Positions 42,729-50,244 of a DNA stretch of 64,000 nucleotides are shown here, piece by piece (the stretch's first letter is position 1; the number at the start of each line of letters is the position of its first letter). The notes under the pieces are model-generated. The model was given only the letters and a program-made list of their open reading frames with translations, had not been told where the DNA came from and made no database searches. The DNA is from Euryhalocaulis sp050486445 (GTDB lineage Bacteria > Pseudomonadota > Alphaproteobacteria > Caulobacterales > Maricaulaceae): NCBI GenBank assembly GCA_050486445.1, contig JBJHDH010000009.1:18170-82169 (forward strand). Direction: 5' to 3'. The translations under genes were made by a program, and so were the position numbers.

Positions 42729-43285
42729 AGCCGCGCCGCCATGAAGGGCGCCAGCAGCGCGCGCACGGATGACTCCATCGCTTCCGCCGCGCCGCCGTGT
42801 TCATAGGCGCCGGCGGCGATGGCGCGCACCGCCTGGCGCAGCGCTTCGGGAACGTCGTCCGGCTCCGGCCCGTATCCGGCCGTATATTCGATTTCGATCC
42901 CGCCGGAGGCGCGACGCGGCCTTGGCCAGCGTGCGCCCCCGGCGAGCACCAGGCGGGGAGGGGTGGCCGCCAGGTCCGCGTAATATTTTCCGGCAGGGAA
43001 CAGGCTGGCGTTTCCAGCTTCGTCCAGCATGCGCACTTCGGCTATGGCGCTTGTGGGCGAAAGCGAAAGCCGGACTCGCCGCAATGCTCCCCAGGTGTCT
43101 CGTGTTTCGACGACATCCCGTGAAATCAGCGCACGTCCCGTAGCCGCCTCGACGCGCTCGCGCGCGGCGCGGATCAGCGCGGCGATCAGCGTATCTTCGT
43201 CGTCATGGTCGATGCGCAGCGCCAGCTTCATTTCGGCCAGCGTCACGGGCTCCGCCATTGGCGGAGTAATGGTTCTGATGTTCAA
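42725..43285 (-). CDS. g6: GTA head-tail connector (g6)
   Basis: A 186-residue connector: VTLAEMKLALRIDHDDEDTLIAALIRAARERVEAATGRAL is the classic gp6-like start, followed by the beta hairpin ALRRVRLSLSPTSAIAEV and IEIEYTAGYGPEPDDVPEALRQAV. I choose the TTG at 43285 because GGAGG stands 6 bases before it. The upstream TTG at 43300 lies inside the T-tract of the terminator after g5. This places a terminator hairpin directly before the g6 ribosome-binding site. Confidence 0.9.
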   Translation of the reverse strand: MNIRTITPPMAEPVTLAEMKLALRIDHDDEDTLIAALIRAARERVEAATGRALISRDVVETRDTWGALRRVRLSLSPTSAIAEVRMLDEAGNASLFPAGKYYADLAATPPRLVLAGGARWPRPRRASGGIEIEYTAGYGPEPDDVPEALRQAVRAIAAGAYEHGGAAEAMESSVRALLAPFMAARL

Positions 43286-43300
43286 CGGAATCCTCCGCAA

Positions 43301-43344
43301 AAAAAAGTGGCCGCCGCTCCGGCGCTCCTTCCAGAGCGGCGGCC
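43301..43344 (-). terminator. Intrinsic terminator between g5 and g6
   Basis: On the minus strand GGCCGCCGCTC and GAGCGGCGGCC form a perfect 11-bp stem (43334-43344 with 43309-43319) around 14 bases. AC and eight T follow (T-tract to about 43299). It begins 50 bases after the capsid gene stop. The g6 GGAGG ribosome-binding site starts right after the T-tract, so reading through this element is needed for g6-g15 expression unless a promoter lies within it. Confidence 0.85.
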
Positions 43345-43394
43345 TGCGCGGGTATGGGTGATTAGGCCGACCCCGCGCTCTGGCTTGCGGCGCG

Positions 43395-44630
43395 TCAGCT
43401 CGCTGCGAATTTCAGCAGCTTGATCGCGTCGAAATCCTGCACGCCGCCGCCCACGCGCTTGGTCGTGTAGAACAGCACATAGGGTTTGGCGGTGTAGGGA
43501 TCGCGCAGCACCCGCACGCCCTGCCGGTCGACTACCAGATAGCCGCGCCGGAAATCGCCGAACGCGATAGCGAAGGCGTTTGCGCTCACATCCGGCATGT
43601 CTTCGGCTTCGGTCACCGGATAGCCGAGCAGGGTGGAAATCTGTCCCGCCGCCGCCGCCGGCTGCCAGACATAATTTCCGTCGGCGTCCTTGAATCGCCG
43701 CACGCGCGAGAGTGTGCGCCGGTTCATCACAAACCGTCCGTTCGGCCGATAGACCGGCTTGGGCGCATAGATCAGCTCAATCAGCGCATCCAGCGGGTCG
43801 TCGGAGTCAAAGCCGCCGGCCGTTCCCGTGGCCAGATAGCCCAGCTCGTCGGAATCCTGCGTTCCTTCCGGCTCGGCGTCATAGAAGAGAAAGCCGGCGG
43901 GCTTGCCGTCGCCGTTTCCGTTTACAAAGGCGTCGCTTTCCTGCGCGGCGAACACGTCGCGCACTTCCTCGGCCAGCCATTCGTCCAGATTCACCGCCGC
44001 GTCGTCCAGCAATTGCTGGGTCGCCGCCGGCATGGCGTAAAGTTCGAAGGTGGGAAACTCCATCAGGTCCAGCGTCGGCGCATCGGTCTCGGCTCGCGCT
44101 GCTGTTTCGGCGGCCCAGCCAGCCGTGGCGCCGCCCAGGCTGATCGGCTTCCTGAATGTGGCGGCGCTCACCTGCCGCACCATGGCGATGGCGCGGATCG
44201 GAGAGACCTCCGCCAGACGCCGGTCGATCGCCGCTTCCGTCTCGCCGGGAACCAGAAGCCCGCCATCGTTCTCGATCGCCAGATCCTTGAACTCCTTCAC
44301 CTGCAAAAGCGCCGATGCATCACCGGACCGGGCATAGGTTGTGAAAGCGCGCGTCCGTTCACCCGGCTCGCTGTTTCCGGGGCCGCTGCTTTCGATAGCG
44401 GGCCGCCGCGCCGACAGCGCCAGCCGGTCCAGCGCCGATTTCTGCTCGTGCAGCGCGGTGTCGATGCGCGCCACTTTCTCTTCCAGCAGGATGTCGCCCC
44501 CGCCACGCCGTTCCAGCTCATTCAGGCGCTGGTCGTTGGCGGCTTTGAAGGCTTCGAAGGCGGCCAGAAAGTCGCTCTCGGCCGCTTTGGTTTCCGGCGA
44601 CCGCGCGGCCGCCTTGTTCGCTGTACTCAT
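43395..44630 (-). CDS. g5: GTA major capsid protein, HK97 fold (g5)
   Basis: A 411-residue HK97-type capsid protein. The first about 100 residues form a charged coiled-coil scaffold (DFLAAFEAFKAANDQRLNELERRGG...) that the g4 protease should remove. The mature part contains the family blocks VRQVSAATFRKPISLGGATAGWAAETAA, LYAMPAATQQLLDDAAVNLDEWLAEEV, FVNGNGDGKPAGFL and NGRFVMNRRTLSRVRRFKDADGNYVW. A strong AAGGAG precedes the ATG. The gene is bracketed by two intrinsic terminators. Confidence 0.96.
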   Translation of the reverse strand: MSTANKAAARSPETKAAESDFLAAFEAFKAANDQRLNELERRGGGDILLEEKVARIDTALHEQKSALDRLALSARRPAIESSGPGNSEPGERTRAFTTYARSGDASALLQVKEFKDLAIENDGGLLVPGETEAAIDRRLAEVSPIRAIAMVRQVSAATFRKPISLGGATAGWAAETAARAETDAPTLDLMEFPTFELYAMPAATQQLLDDAAVNLDEWLAEEVRDVFAAQESDAFVNGNGDGKPAGFLFYDAEPEGTQDSDELGYLATGTAGGFDSDDPLDALIELIYAPKPVYRPNGRFVMNRRTLSRVRRFKDADGNYVWQPAAAAGQISTLLGYPVTEAEDMPDVSANAFAIAFGDFRRGYLVVDRQGVRVLRDPYTAKPYVLFYTTKRVGGGVQDFDAIKLLKFAAS

Positions 44631-44647
44631 GGTTCTCCTTCGGGCAC

Positions 44648-44670
44648 AAAAAAAGCGGCCATGAGGCCGC
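44648..44670 (-). terminator. Intrinsic-terminator hairpin immediately upstream of g5
   Basis: On the minus strand GCGGCC-TCAT-GGCCGC (44655-44670) is followed by seven T (44648-44654). Only 17 bases separate the T-tract from the g5 start codon, and that space holds just the AAGGAG ribosome-binding site. There is no room for a promoter after the hairpin, so any capsid transcript must pass it. Confidence 0.8.
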
Positions 44671-44782
44671 GGGCAGGCGGGCGGTCTCGCCGCCCGGATC
44701 GGTGCATTCAGCCTCTGTTCAGGTCAGGGATCGTTCCTGCGAACCAGTCGTTCATCCGGCGAGGGACAAGGAGGAGGCAGTC

Positions 44783-44995
44783 ATGCGTTTCTTCGTTATC
44801 GCCGCGCCCGCTGTTTTGCTGGCCGCCTGCGCCAGCACAGACCAGCGCACGTCGCCCTATCAGGCCGAGTACGAACAGCTGCGTCAGGAATGCATTGCTT
44901 CGGGCGGATCATTTATTCCGCTCGGAACAAATACAGGCCGCGTTGCGACGGATTACGTCTGTCAGCGCCGCGACGGCGGCAGCCGCCTCGACTAA
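44783..44995 (+). CDS. Small lipoprotein inserted between g4 and g5
   Basis: A 70-residue protein with a lipoprotein signal (MRFFVIAAPAVLLAACAST; lipobox LAAC, Cys about residue 16), so it should be lipidated and face the periplasm. The short mature part (YEQLRQECIASGGSFIPLG...DYVCQRRD) has two Cys that could form a disulfide. An excellent AAGGAGGAGG ribosome-binding site precedes the ATG at 44783. It is on the opposite strand to the GTA operon and convergent with g4 (16 bases between stops). Function unknown. Confidence 0.75.
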   Translation: MRFFVIAAPAVLLAACASTDQRTSPYQAEYEQLRQECIASGGSFIPLGTNTGRVATDYVCQRRDGGSRLD

Positions 44996-45011
44996 GCCTG
45001 TTCGATCTTGC

Positions 45012-45437
45012 TCAGGCTGCGTCTCGCGCGGCTTCCTGAAGACGTAGCCGCGCGCCCGGCTGCATGGGGAAGGTGACAATCGACACCTCCCACAGATCGA
45101 CTTCATAGAGGTCTCGCCCACGGCCGGCCCGCCGCGCTGCGCGTACGGGCCGGTAGCCGATGGAAAGACCGTCAATTGCGCCCGCGGTCACCAGTCCCGC
45201 CGCGGTCCGGCCCCGGGCGCCGGCTTCCAGCAAACCGCCCTCCACATACAGGCCGCGGTCGTCCTCCCGCATCGCGGTCCACACGCCGACGGGCTCGCCG
45301 GCGTCGTGCTGGAACAACATGCGCACTCCGGCCGATCCGCGCCGCATCAGCGAGGGGGCAAAGGCGCCCGGCCGGATCACGTCGCCCGTAAGGTCTGGCG
45401 TTCCAAACAGCGCGGCATATCCCAAAATCTGGATCAT
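45012..45437 (-). CDS. g4: GTA prohead protease, HK97 family (g4)
   Basis: A 141-residue U35-type maturation protease. The likely catalytic His is in MLFQHDAGEPVGVW and the Ser in AGAIDGLSIGYRPV; DLYEVDLWEVSIVTFPMQPGA is the family's C-terminal block. It matures the capsid by cutting the g5 N-terminal scaffold. The ATG at 45437 has GGAG upstream; the frame is open a further 29 codons but lacks family features. It is divergent from the multicopper oxidase gene, unlike a standard GTA operon where it directly follows g3. Confidence 0.93.
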   Translation of the reverse strand: MIQILGYAALFGTPDLTGDVIRPGAFAPSLMRRGSAGVRMLFQHDAGEPVGVWTAMREDDRGLYVEGGLLEAGARGRTAAGLVTAGAIDGLSIGYRPVRAARRAGRGRDLYEVDLWEVSIVTFPMQPGARLRLQEAARDAA

Positions 45438-45600
45438 TGCCGAATCTCCAAATTTGCGCTCATGCGGCGGGGTTGCGGCGCCCGTTCCGGGGATGAACGC
45501 CTTGTAACTGTTGCGCCCGGTCAATGCGGGGCAAAAAGATGCATCCTATATACCGTAATGTGGATGTCCGGAATGTTCCGGAACGGCAAGGGAGGAAACG

Positions 45601-47097
45601 GTGATCGGAGCGGCGTTTCGTAACAGCATTGCGGCCTGCCTGACCGCCGCCATATTCACGGCGGCGGCGGCCAGTCCTGTGTTCGGCCAGCCTTCGCCGC
45701 TTTCCGCTGCGGATGTTTCCCAGCCCGAAGGCTGGGACGCCGATCTGCGCATGCAGGAGGCGGAGGACATTAATCCCGACCCGCATATCATCGAATTCGC
45801 GCTTGAGGCGCGGATCGCAGAGCTGGAATTTATCCCCGGCGCCGCGACCCCGGCCTGGACCTATAACGGCACGGTTCCGGGGCCGCTGATCCGCGCCCGT
45901 ATCGGCGACCGGCTGATCGTGCATTTCACCAATTCGCTGCCAGAGCCGACCACCATTCACTGGCACGGGGTGCGTTTGCCAAACGACATGGACGGCGCGC
46001 CCGGCGTCACCCAGGATCCTGTCGAACCCGGCGAAACCTTCCGCTACGAGTTCATCTTCGAGGATGCCGGCACGTTCTGGTATCACCCGCATTTCAATTC
46101 CGCCGTCCAGGTTTCGCGCGGCCTCTACGGCGCTATCGTGGTCGAGGACCCGGACGATCCGGTCGGCATCGGGACGGAAGACGAGCTGGTCGTGGTGCTC
46201 TCGGACATCAGCCTGAACGAAGACGGTTCCTTCCGGCCCCCCGACCAGGGCGGCGCCTTTGGCGATCTGTTCGGGCGCGAAGGCGACATCGTTCTGGTCA
46301 ATGGAAAGGTTCTGCCGTCTCTGAAAATGCGCGCCGGCAAACAGCAGCGGTGGCGCGTCGTGAACGCGGCGATCACGCGCTATTTCCCCATCGCCTTGCG
46401 CAATCATCGCTGGCTGCGCGTGGGCGGCGATGGCGGGTTGATCGCCGAGACGGAAGAATTGCCGCGCATGGTGCTGACGCCCGGTGAGCGCGCAGACATC
46501 ATCCTCACCCCGGTCAATGAACCCGGTGAGCATCAGACCTTCGCCTGGCTTCCAGTGGATCGTGGCTGGGGCACCGCCACCGGGCGCACCCGTGTTCCGT
46601 TGATCGAGATCGAGACCGTTTCCGATCCGGCAGTGACGCCCATCGATATTCCCCGCTCGCTGCGCCGGATCGCGCCTGTCGACACGTCCTCCGCTGTCGA
46701 GAAGACGGTGGAGCTGAATATTTTCGACGGCCGCCCGCGGAGAGAGATGATGGGCATCAATGGCGTTGCCCACGATCATCTTATCGAGGCGCGCATCGGC
46801 GAGACTCATGTCTGGACCGTGGTGAACGACACGCCATTCGATCACCCTTTCCATCTGCATGGCTATTTCTTTCAGGTGCTGGACGAATCCCGCACCCCGG
46901 AATGGAAAGACACGGTGAACATCCCCGCCGGCGCGCGCCTGCGCCTGGCCGTGCAGTTCGATGAGCGGCCCGGCATGTGGATGGTGCATTGTCATATTCT
47001 CGACCATGCCGATGTGGGCATGATGGGGCTGCTGAGTGTTCTGGAGCCGGGGCAGGCGTCCGTGCATCCTGTCAGCCACAGCCACGCTCACCATTAG
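45601..47097 (+). CDS. Multicopper oxidase (laccase/CueO-like), inserted between g3 and g4
   Basis: A 498-residue three-cupredoxin oxidase with an export signal (CLTAAIFTAAAASPVFGQ). All copper ligands are present: His120/His122 (IHWHG), His162/His164 (WYHPHF), His415/His418/His420 (HPFHLHG) and His463-Cys464-His465 with His469 and axial Met474 (HCHILDHADVGMM). It should couple four one-electron oxidations to oxygen reduction in the periplasm, possibly of Cu(I) or phenolics; no Met-rich CueO loop is evident. The start is GTG after GGGAGGA. Its TAG overlaps the TAA of g3 by two bases, tail to tail. Confidence 0.92.
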   Translation: MIGAAFRNSIAACLTAAIFTAAAASPVFGQPSPLSAADVSQPEGWDADLRMQEAEDINPDPHIIEFALEARIAELEFIPGAATPAWTYNGTVPGPLIRARIGDRLIVHFTNSLPEPTTIHWHGVRLPNDMDGAPGVTQDPVEPGETFRYEFIFEDAGTFWYHPHFNSAVQVSRGLYGAIVVEDPDDPVGIGTEDELVVVLSDISLNEDGSFRPPDQGGAFGDLFGREGDIVLVNGKVLPSLKMRAGKQQRWRVVNAAITRYFPIALRNHRWLRVGGDGGLIAETEELPRMVLTPGERADIILTPVNEPGEHQTFAWLPVDRGWGTATGRTRVPLIEIETVSDPAVTPIDIPRSLRRIAPVDTSSAVEKTVELNIFDGRPRREMMGINGVAHDHLIEARIGETHVWTVVNDTPFDHPFHLHGYFFQVLDESRTPEWKDTVNIPAGARLRLAVQFDERPGMWMVHCHILDHADVGMMGLLSVLEPGQASVHPVSHSHAHH

Positions 47098-48266
47098 GAT
47101 CCGGCCGGCGTTTTTGGCAGACCCAGCGCCGCGCGTTTCTCGTCTTCGCTCAGGAAGTTGGCTTCGCTGACACGTTTCCATTCGGCCGCGCGTTCGGTGG
47201 CCAGCGCGGGCGCGTGCTCCTCGCAGGCGCAGATCGTCAGATCGCGCCCCAGCCAGGGCGTCAGCCAAAGCGTGAGCGCCGCGGCGGTTTTCCGCGCCAG
47301 CGGAATGACCGTCTGGCGCCAGAACGCCAGATTCGCCTCGCGGTAATTGGCGTAGGTATTGTCGCCGGGAATGCCCAGCAGCATCGGCGGAACGCCGAAG
47401 GCCAGCGCGATTTCACGCGCCGCTTCGCGCCGGGCTTCCAGAAACTCCATATCCGCGGGCGTCAGCGATAACGGCTTCCAGTCCAGCCCGCCGTCCAGCA
47501 CCATTGGCCGCCCGGCATTGGCCGCGCCCTGATGCGCTTCGGCCAGCTCGGCTTTCAGCCGCTCGAATTGTTCGTCGGTCAGCCGCCCGTCGCCAGCATT
47601 ATAGACCAGCGCTCCAGAGGGGCGCGCGGCATTGTCCAGCAGGGCCTTGGTCCACCCGGCTCCGGCATTGTGAATGTCCACCGCCCGCGCCGCTGCTTCC
47701 AGCGGCGAAAGTCCGTAATGATCGTTTGTCGGATGGAATGTCTTCAGTTGCAGCACGGCGCATCGCCCGCTGGCCGGATCGCGCGGGAAACGCATGCTGC
47801 GTCCGCCGGTCGAATATTCGAATCCGTCCGGCCAGCCGCGCGCGCCTGCGACGACGCGCATCCGGTCGGGGCGTAATACGTAGAGTTCGCGTACGGCGCC
47901 ATCCAGCTCGGCCGCTTCCAGATAGGCGTTCCCCGCGGTCAGCAGATAACCGTAAAGCGTCTCGAACAGTTCCGCGCCGGATTGTTCCGGGTTGGGCGCA
48001 TGCAGCAGCCCCGTGGCGGGGTCATCGGCCGCCGCCTTGTCTTCGCCCCGCCGCACGGTGAAGTTCAGGCTGGCCGCGGCTTCGGCGATCAGGCGCACAC
48101 AGCGATGCGCCACCGGATTTGCGGCATAGGCCTCGCGCGCCAGCCGGCTATAGTCGCGCGGAGTCCATACCGGCTGACCCGGCGTGCTTAATGCGATCAG
48201 GCTGTGCGTGGCCGATTGCTTGGCTTCCGGCGCACGGCGCAGCGCCCGGTGGATCGTTCCCAGCAT
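47094..48266 (-). CDS. g3: GTA portal protein (g3)
   Basis: A 390-residue HK97-type portal: VAHRCVRLIAEAAASLNFTVRRG near the start, LLTAGNAYLEAAELDGAVRELYVLRPDRM, GLSPLEAAARAVDIHNAG and FGVPPMLLGIPGDNTYANYREANLAFWRQTVIPL. It forms the dodecameric ring through which DNA is packaged by the g2 terminase. The ATG at 48266 follows AGGAA; the longer open frame is not conserved-looking. It is the first gene of the minus-strand GTA block; in standard clusters it directly follows g2. Confidence 0.95.
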   Translation of the reverse strand: MLGTIHRALRRAPEAKQSATHSLIALSTPGQPVWTPRDYSRLAREAYAANPVAHRCVRLIAEAAASLNFTVRRGEDKAAADDPATGLLHAPNPEQSGAELFETLYGYLLTAGNAYLEAAELDGAVRELYVLRPDRMRVVAGARGWPDGFEYSTGGRSMRFPRDPASGRCAVLQLKTFHPTNDHYGLSPLEAAARAVDIHNAGAGWTKALLDNAARPSGALVYNAGDGRLTDEQFERLKAELAEAHQGAANAGRPMVLDGGLDWKPLSLTPADMEFLEARREAAREIALAFGVPPMLLGIPGDNTYANYREANLAFWRQTVIPLARKTAAALTLWLTPWLGRDLTICACEEHAPALATERAAEWKRVSEANFLSEDEKRAALGLPKTPAGS

Positions 48267-48529
48267 GGTGTTCCTGAAATTCTTGAAGCGGGGCGGGGCG
48301 GCTCTCCAAAGCCCCATTCCGCGATGCTGGCGAATATGCGCCGCTGACCCGGCCGGTCGGATATTTGGCTTAAAATTTCATTCAGGTCTTTGAAATCAAA
48401 GAGCCGGGATTCGGGAAGTTCATACGGATTCCGCCTCAATCTGGCGCCAGGGAAGCGATCGGACCCGATCCCCGGGAACCGATGCCACCGCTTGGTCTTG
48501 TAAGATCGCGGCCAGATTCGCACATTCAC
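48197..48529 (-). CDS. Possible small gene upstream of g3 (doubtful)
   Basis: An open frame of 110 codons starts at ATG 48529 in the 390-bp gap upstream of the portal gene and overlaps the g3 5' end in another frame. The middle (ELPESRLFDFKDLNEILSQISD, then RRIFASIAEWGFG) looks protein-like, and the gap is AT-richer than its surroundings. There is no Shine-Dalgarno, and the last third is clearly a shadow of g3. It might be a remnant of g1 or of another gene, or non-coding. Confidence 0.18.
   Translation of the reverse strand: MNVRIWPRSYKTKRWHRFPGIGSDRFPGARLRRNPYELPESRLFDFKDLNEILSQISDRPGQRRIFASIAEWGFGEPPRPASRISGTPCWERSTGRCAVRRKPSNRPRTA
48387..48402 (-). promoter_or_regulatory. Palindrome upstream of g3
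   Basis: TCTTTGA-AA-TCAAAGA is an inverted repeat with perfect 7-bp arms, about 120 bp before the g3 start. Read in the g3 direction it contains CTTTGATT, the 8-mer also found at the 5' end of the separated terminase gene (28184-28191). Confidence 0.35.
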
Positions 48530-48553
48530 GCGGAAGGGTGTGGACCCGCAGAA

Positions 48554-48581
48554 GATTACACAAGAGTAATCATTCTGTAAG
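48554..48581 (+). promoter_or_regulatory. Inverted repeat and GTAA direct repeat upstream of the DegP gene
   Basis: GATTAC-ACAAGA-GTAATC (48554-48571) has perfect 6-bp arms. GTAA recurs at 48566 and 48577, one helical turn (11 bp) apart, like tandem sites of OmpR-family regulators such as CpxR (GTAAA-N5-GTAAA). It is about 80 bp before degP, whose downstream neighbour is an OmpR-family regulator. Confidence 0.35.
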
Positions 48582-48656
48582 ATAGAAGACAGCGCCTGAC
48601 CTGCACCTTCGCGGGGTCCGGGGGCGCGACAGCCAAACAGAGGTGCATTCGCAAAA

Positions 48657-50201
48657 ATGGCTCAGACATTCACGAAACGCGCAATCGCGGCGGCCAGTGT
48701 CTCGTTGATCGCGCTTGCTGGCGCGGTTTTCGGTGCTGCCGTCGTGGCGACGGCCGAGGCGCAGGACAATCGCACGCCGGCGCTGACCGGCGGGGTGGCG
48801 CCGGTTGTCGCCCCTGTCAGCTTCGCTGACCTCATAGAACATGTCAGCCCGGCTGTGGTTTCGGTCGAAGTGCGGACCCAGGTTGCCGCCGGCGGTCTCT
48901 CCGGTCTCGACCCGCGAGACCTTCCGCCTGGCGCTCAGGAATTCTTCGAATTTTTCCGGCGCGGCCTGCCCGAACAGCCGGCCCCCCGCGAAGGGCGCGG
49001 CGCCGGCTCCGGCTTCTTTATCTCTCCCGACGGGCTGGTTGTTACGAACAATCACGTCGTCGCTGACGCGACACGAATTACCGTCAGCTTGAAGGATGGA
49101 CGGGAACTGGAGGCGGAAATTGTCGGTACGGATGAACCGACCGACCTCGCTTTGCTGCGCGTCACCGGATCGGACTTCCCCTTCGTGCAGTTCGATGCGG
49201 ACCCGCGATATCGCGTGGGCGACTGGGTGGTGGCGGTGGGCAATCCATTCGGTCTTGGCGGCACGGCGACAGTGGGGATCATTTCGGCGATCGGACGTGA
49301 GATCACCGGGCGGGGCGCGGATGGCGTCAGCCCCTCCTATAACGATTTCATTCAGATCGACGCGCCGATCAATCGTGGCAATTCCGGCGGCCCCACCTTC
49401 GACCTGAATGGCAATGTCATCGGGGTGAACTCGCAGATTTATTCGCCGACGGGCGGCAATGTCGGCATCGGCTTTGCAATCCCCTCGGACGTTGCGGCCA
49501 ATATCATCAACCAGCTTGCCGAGACGGGTACTGTCACGCGCGGCTGGCTTGGGGTGATGATCGAGGATGTGACGGAAGATCTGATCGAGGCTCTGGGCAT
49601 CAGCGGGGTGGAAAGCGGCGCAATCGTCGCGCAGGTTACGGCAGGCAGCCCCGCAGATGATGCGGGCTTCCAGGTCGGTGATATTATCCTTGCAGTGGAT
49701 GGCGCCGAGGTTACCGGCTCCACGGATCTGACGCGCAAGGTCGGTTCGTTGCGTGCTGGTGAGAGATATCGTTTCTCCATCAATCGTGAGGGTGCGGAGC
49801 GGACCCTTAACGTACGGCTTGGCGCCCGCCCGTCAGAGCAGGAATTGCGGGCCGGCAGGTCTCAGGAGCGTCCGCGCCCGGCGCCGGAGCAGCCGTCGGA
49901 TGAGACCATCTATGGTCTTATGCTTTCCCCGCTCACCAGTTCGGTGCGCCAGGAACTGGAGCTGGATAATACGGTGCGCGGGGTCGCGATTGTGGGCGTC
50001 GATCCGGACAGCGTGGCGGCCGCGCGCGGACTGGGCCGTGGTGTGGTGATCGGGCGGGTCAATGGCGAGGAGGTCTCCACGCCGCAGGATGTCGCCGCCG
50101 CGCTGGACAGTGCGCGGGAATCGGGCCGCACTGCCGCGGCGCTGCTGGTTCATGTCGGCGGCGGATCGCGATTTGTGACATTGCCGTTGAACGAGGAATA
50201 G
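48657..50201 (+). CDS. degP: DegP/MucD-type periplasmic serine protease
   Basis: A 514-residue HtrA-family (DO) protease. It has a signal peptide (AIAAASVSLIALAGAVFGAAVVATAEAQ) and a trypsin-like domain with triad His133 (VVTNNHVVADA), Asp163 (EPTDLALLRV) and Ser243 (APINRGNSGGPTFD), then two PDZ domains (SPADDAGFQVGDIILAVDG; PDSVAAARGLGRGVVIG). It degrades or refolds misfolded envelope proteins. The response regulator and kinase genes follow on the same strand after 43 bp, suggesting a combined envelope-stress unit. Confidence 0.95.
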   Translation: MAQTFTKRAIAAASVSLIALAGAVFGAAVVATAEAQDNRTPALTGGVAPVVAPVSFADLIEHVSPAVVSVEVRTQVAAGGLSGLDPRDLPPGAQEFFEFFRRGLPEQPAPREGRGAGSGFFISPDGLVVTNNHVVADATRITVSLKDGRELEAEIVGTDEPTDLALLRVTGSDFPFVQFDADPRYRVGDWVVAVGNPFGLGGTATVGIISAIGREITGRGADGVSPSYNDFIQIDAPINRGNSGGPTFDLNGNVIGVNSQIYSPTGGNVGIGFAIPSDVAANIINQLAETGTVTRGWLGVMIEDVTEDLIEALGISGVESGAIVAQVTAGSPADDAGFQVGDIILAVDGAEVTGSTDLTRKVGSLRAGERYRFSINREGAERTLNVRLGARPSEQELRAGRSQERPRPAPEQPSDETIYGLMLSPLTSSVRQELELDNTVRGVAIVGVDPDSVAAARGLGRGVVIGRVNGEEVSTPQDVAAALDSARESGRTAAALLVHVGGGSRFVTLPLNEE

Positions 50202-50244
50202 TCGGCGGTTCGTTATTGGCCGAGGGGAAACAGCACGGTGAGCC

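Noticed and set aside
45460..47268. 602-codon minus-strand ORF across the multicopper oxidase
   Set aside because: At first it seemed to continue the GTA operon direction, but it has no family features; the + strand oxidase carries all copper ligands.
28186..48266. Ordinary temperate prophage
   Set aside because: Genes match the GTA set in order and size (short tape measure, DUF2163, NlpC/P60 and GTA_TIM proteins). No integrase, excisionase, replication genes or attachment sites are present.
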